DNA from: Ignavibacteria bacterium
GTDB lineage: Bacteria > Bacteroidota > Ignavibacteria > Ignavibacteriales > SURF-24
Assembly (NCBI GenBank): GCA_025612245.1
Contig: JAAXKQ010000005.1
Coordinates: 1-64,000 of the forward strand
Length of the DNA: 64,000 bases
Direction: 5' to 3'
Position numbers and translations under genes: made by a program. Position 1 is the first letter of the stretch. The number at the start of each line of letters is the position of its first letter. The notes under the pieces were generated by a model that was not told the origin of the DNA, searched no databases, and saw only the letters and a list, made by a program, of their open reading frames with translations. This document shows, one piece after another, positions 61,874-64,000 of the stretch.

Positions 61874-62917
61874 TTAACTTAAAGTTTTTCTTACTCTTTT
61901 CTTATTGTAGCCCCTTTCGCCATAGGGCTGAAGTTTCTCAAGCCACATATCTTCAAGAACCTCAAGGTCTTTTGCATAATTGTATGTTGCAGGGTAGTCT
62001 TTTTTGGGCTCGAGCGTATCTAATATTTCAAACGCCACCCCGTTTTCACCCAGTTCGTTCCAGGCCTCCTGGAGCTCTTTAATTTCATGAAGGCCCCATT
62101 CTTTCAGGGCAACCATGTGAAGATTCCTTTTCGCTTCCAGGTTCTTTCCGCTTCCGACAAAGATTTTGCCGTTCTTCAGGTTTTTTAACTGGTAGATTCC
62201 CATGGTAGTGTGAGGGTTTTCCTTGTAGTTTCTCACTATTTCTTTTCTTTTTGCCGTATCCATTTTCTTCTCCCTATCTGCCGGCGCCGATAACTTGCTT
62301 GGCGTCTTCTCCAGGCCGGATTTTCTCTGGAATTCGGGGGCATCCGTGCCTGAATTGTTAATGTATTTGGGGTTTACGCGGTAGCTTCCCCTTTCCCTTT
62401 GCATCATGTTTTCATCTATAAAGTAACGTCTCAAAGAGCAGTAGTCTTCGTTTATCTCCTCCAGCATGGAATCAATTTGCTTTTCGGGATATGTCATGGT
62501 TTTCTCAAAGAGCTTTATTATCTCCTCCAGGACAATGAGGCGTTTTTTGTGCTGAGAGGGAATTCTCAGGAGCCGTCCATTGCTGAAGTATGTAGAAATT
62601 ACCTTTTCTCTGTACTGTTTCATCCTTTCATCCTGCAAAGGTTTTTCCGCGTTTTCAAACGAAACGATGTCTTTGAGTGTATTTGAAAAAATATCCTTAT
62701 TTACCGAAAAGACGGCGTAATACTGCTCCTTTTGCCTTAAAACGAGCCCGGAATTTTCCAGCTTTTTCATGTGAAAGCTGACGGTCGATTCCGAGAGGTT
62801 AAGGCGTTTTGCCAGTTCCTCAAGGTACTGCGGCTTTTCCATGAGTGAGTTTACGATTAAAAGCCTGGAAGTATCTCCAAGCGCCTTCATAATATTAATA
62901 CTTTCGTTTATTTCCAC
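61874..62917 (-). CDS. ArsR-type HTH / DUF2087 / GIY-YIG fusion protein
   Basis: The start is placed at GTG 62917 (ATG 62890 is possible), giving 347 residues; a TTG at 62983 would add an unlikely hydrophobic tail. Three domains follow. An ArsR-like winged helix (about residues 8-88 from the GTG) has MKALGDTSRLLIVNSL and LSESTVSFHMKKLE. A DUF2087 domain (about 113-183) has RLLRIPSQHKKRLIVLEEI and YCSLRRYFID. After a polar linker comes a GIY-YIG-type domain (about 236-338) with GIYQLKNLKNGKIFVGSG, a following Arg and His, a Glu-rich helix ending WLEKLQPYGERGYN. The GIY-YIG residues needed for DNA cleavage appear kept. It probably binds DNA; whether it cuts is unknown. A palindrome lies just upstream. 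Confidence 0.85.
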   Translation of the reverse strand: MEINESINIMKALGDTSRLLIVNSLMEKPQYLEELAKRLNLSESTVSFHMKKLENSGLVLRQKEQYYAVFSVNKDIFSNTLKDIVSFENAEKPLQDERMKQYREKVISTYFSNGRLLRIPSQHKKRLIVLEEIIKLFEKTMTYPEKQIDSMLEEINEDYCSLRRYFIDENMMQRERGSYRVNPKYINNSGTDAPEFQRKSGLEKTPSKLSAPADREKKMDTAKRKEIVRNYKENPHTTMGIYQLKNLKNGKIFVGSGKNLEAKRNLHMVALKEWGLHEIKELQEAWNELGENGVAFEILDTLEPKKDYPATYNYAKDLEVLEDMWLEKLQPYGERGYNKKRVRKTLS

Positions 62918-62984
62918 GAAGAGAATTCCAATTGTTATTACTTTGACAAATATCGAAGTAAATATAATAAATAACTTTCTCAAT

Positions 62985-62999
62985 TCAAATATAATTTGA
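62985..62999 (-). promoter_or_regulatory. palindromic operator candidate before the ArsR fusion gene
   Basis: TCAAAT-ATA-ATTTGA is a perfect 6-3-6 inverted repeat, 68 bases before the GTG start. An ArsR-type protein often binds such a site in its own promoter. A second motif, TATCGAA, occurs on both sides of it (62950 and 63008 areas). Confidence 0.45.
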
Positions 63000-63178
63000 T
63001 GACTATCGAATTATATGCCGCCCGTCACAAAAAATTAGAGGCCGGGGAAAAGTATATCCAACTTTGATGCGGTGAAGTTTGCTCCCGAATGAAATCGGCA
63101 AGGCATGGGCGTCACGGCCTGAGAAAGCCATGGGAGAAAATCAGGTCCGCGGCGCCCGGGGTCAGGTATTTGAAATTC

Positions 63179-63622
63179 CTAGTGGTGCATGAGTTCGTGC
63201 AGAATTCCTATCTGGCGCATGACTGTAACAAGGTCAGTATAGGATTTCCAGCTGATTACTTTTCCATTGTGAATCTTGATTAAATCGCAGCATTTAAGAT
63301 TAATGTTTTTCCCGCTTGGAGGGAATTCATCCCCGCCCGGGAAAGGGTATTTACCGTCGTTTTTCCCTTTCAGGCCGTATTCGGCTGCCACCGTATCCTC
63401 GCAGCTAACAATGTTTGTAACATCATATTTAACATCGGAAGATATGCTCTTCCTGAGCTCTAAGAACTGTCTGAAACCTTCAGGCCCCTTGTAGACATGT
63501 TCCCTGGGAATAATCGCTGATTCGGCATTCCTATCAAAAAATTTCAGCGCGCTCTCGAAATCCCCGAGGTTAATAGCCCGAAATATAGAGCGAACAATTT
63601 CCTCGTTTTCCTGCGCAGTCAT
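63179..63622 (-). CDS. SnoaL-like (NTF2-fold) protein
   Basis: The start is placed at ATG 63622, five bases after AGGAGG; the ATG one codon earlier is too close to it. The product has 147 residues and the pattern of a SnoaL/NTF2 fold: EEIVRSIFRAINLGDFESALKFF at the N terminus (a helix pair), then five beta strands with the GPEGFRQFLELR helix and KIHNGKVISWKSYTD near the end. Members act as polyketide cyclases, hydrolases or binding proteins. The reaction cannot be told from the sequence. It is cytosolic, single, and 262 bases from the ArsR fusion start. Confidence 0.82.
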   Translation of the reverse strand: MTAQENEEIVRSIFRAINLGDFESALKFFDRNAESAIIPREHVYKGPEGFRQFLELRKSISSDVKYDVTNIVSCEDTVAAEYGLKGKNDGKYPFPGGDEFPPSGKNINLKCCDLIKIHNGKVISWKSYTDLVTVMRQIGILHELMHH

Positions 63623-63823
63623 CATTACCTCCTTTCATATAAGTTTTGAAAGTAAGAACTCCTTACTGCCCAATAAAGTCGGTCCGGATTGAAGCTCTGC
63701 TCTTCTCTTTGTTTGCAGAGACAATAAATCCATTTACAGGCAACTAATAAATACCAATATTTTTACCAGAAGGAGAATCTTTCTTCAATAGCGGGTACTA
63801 TCAGGTTAATCATAGAGGTCACT

Positions 63824-64000
63824 TCAGAAGCTGCTTGAGTGAATGATTTCTGCCCCAAGGCGTTTTATTTCATTCATCTTTTCAACCGACTCCTTCTCGT
63901 TGATCGGCATTGAAGCATCTTCAATGACCGCAATATTAAACCCCTCGTGCAGTGCATCCTTAACTGAATAATAAACACAGAAGTCCTTGGCAAGTCCTGC
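63824..64000 (-). CDS. pncA: nicotinamidase/isochorismatase family protein, C-terminal part
   Basis: This minus-strand frame runs from the right edge of the window to TGA at 63824-63826 and encodes 58 residues. It reads AGLAKDFCVYYSVKDALHEG and then FNIAVIEDASMPIN, the C-terminal part of nicotinamidase (PncA) with the catalytic Cys in the DFCV motif. The enzyme turns nicotinamide into nicotinate for NAD salvage. The N-terminal part lies outside the window. Other isochorismatase-like hydrolases share this motif, but the AxDFCVxxxVxDAL layout is most typical of nicotinamidases. Confidence 0.8.
   Translation of the reverse strand, partial: AGLAKDFCVYYSVKDALHEGFNIAVIEDASMPINEKESVEKMNEIKRLGAEIIHSSSF

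Noticed and set aside
1-64000. tRNA, rRNA or CRISPR arrays.
   Set aside because: No cloverleaf, rRNA core sequence or regularly spaced direct repeats were noticed by reading. A dedicated tRNA or CRISPR search could still find something small.

Overview
The window looks like a chromosomal piece of a free-living member of the Bacteroidota/Chlorobi superphylum, most likely the Ignavibacteria. Four secreted proteins end in the C-terminal sorting domain of type IX secretion, with the 'QNYPNPFNPST' signature common in Ignavibacteria. There are three TonB-dependent receptors and several outer-membrane-type proteins. Genes are mostly single or in short runs, with purine-rich Shine-Dalgarno sites and several TTGACA/TATAAT-like promoters. 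No rRNA, tRNA, CRISPR array, insertion sequence or phage gene was recognised. The lineage is inferred from protein signatures only.

Layout. 1-14.4 kb: a propeller surface protein, a lipoprotein, a small cytochrome c, a GNAT/amine oxidase pair, an exported DUF1028 protein, periplasmic trehalase, RecQ, an endonuclease III-like glycosylase, and an exported methyltransferase coupled to an amino-acid permease. 14.4-25.8 kb: a relic of an ABC-2 permease, an ankyrin lipoprotein, a 59-residue winged-helix protein, DUF488, UPF0182, DUF116, a GH97 glycosidase, a BNR-repeat surface protein and a sugar-epimerase-like protein. 26-41.9 kb: a very large beta-helix surface protein with a duplicated module, L-lactate dehydrogenase, a methyltransferase, a TonB-dependent receptor, a DMT transporter, two small envelope proteins, a hemerythrin, an esterase and a TPR histidine kinase. 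41.9-43.2 kb looks empty but holds two convincing very small genes. 43.2-46.2 kb: a BtuB-like receptor converging on a Bcr/CflA exporter.

The most coherent system lies at 46.4-59.5 kb. Two divergent ROK regulators are followed by a large TonB-dependent receptor, a type IX-secreted beta-helix protein, an AmpG-like inner-membrane permease, a GH94 enzyme very close to N,N'-diacetylchitobiose phosphorylase, and a secreted GH18 chitinase. The likely route is: chitinase releases chitobiose outside the cytoplasm, the receptor and permease import it, and the phosphorylase splits it into GlcNAc-1-phosphate and GlcNAc. The ROK protein probably senses the sugar. No SusD-like lipoprotein is present.

The right end (59.6-64 kb) holds an iron-type alcohol dehydrogenase, a leucine-carboxyl-methyltransferase-like enzyme, an unusual ArsR-DUF2087-GIY-YIG fusion with a palindromic operator candidate in front, a SnoaL-like protein, and the C-terminal end of a nicotinamidase cut by the window edge.
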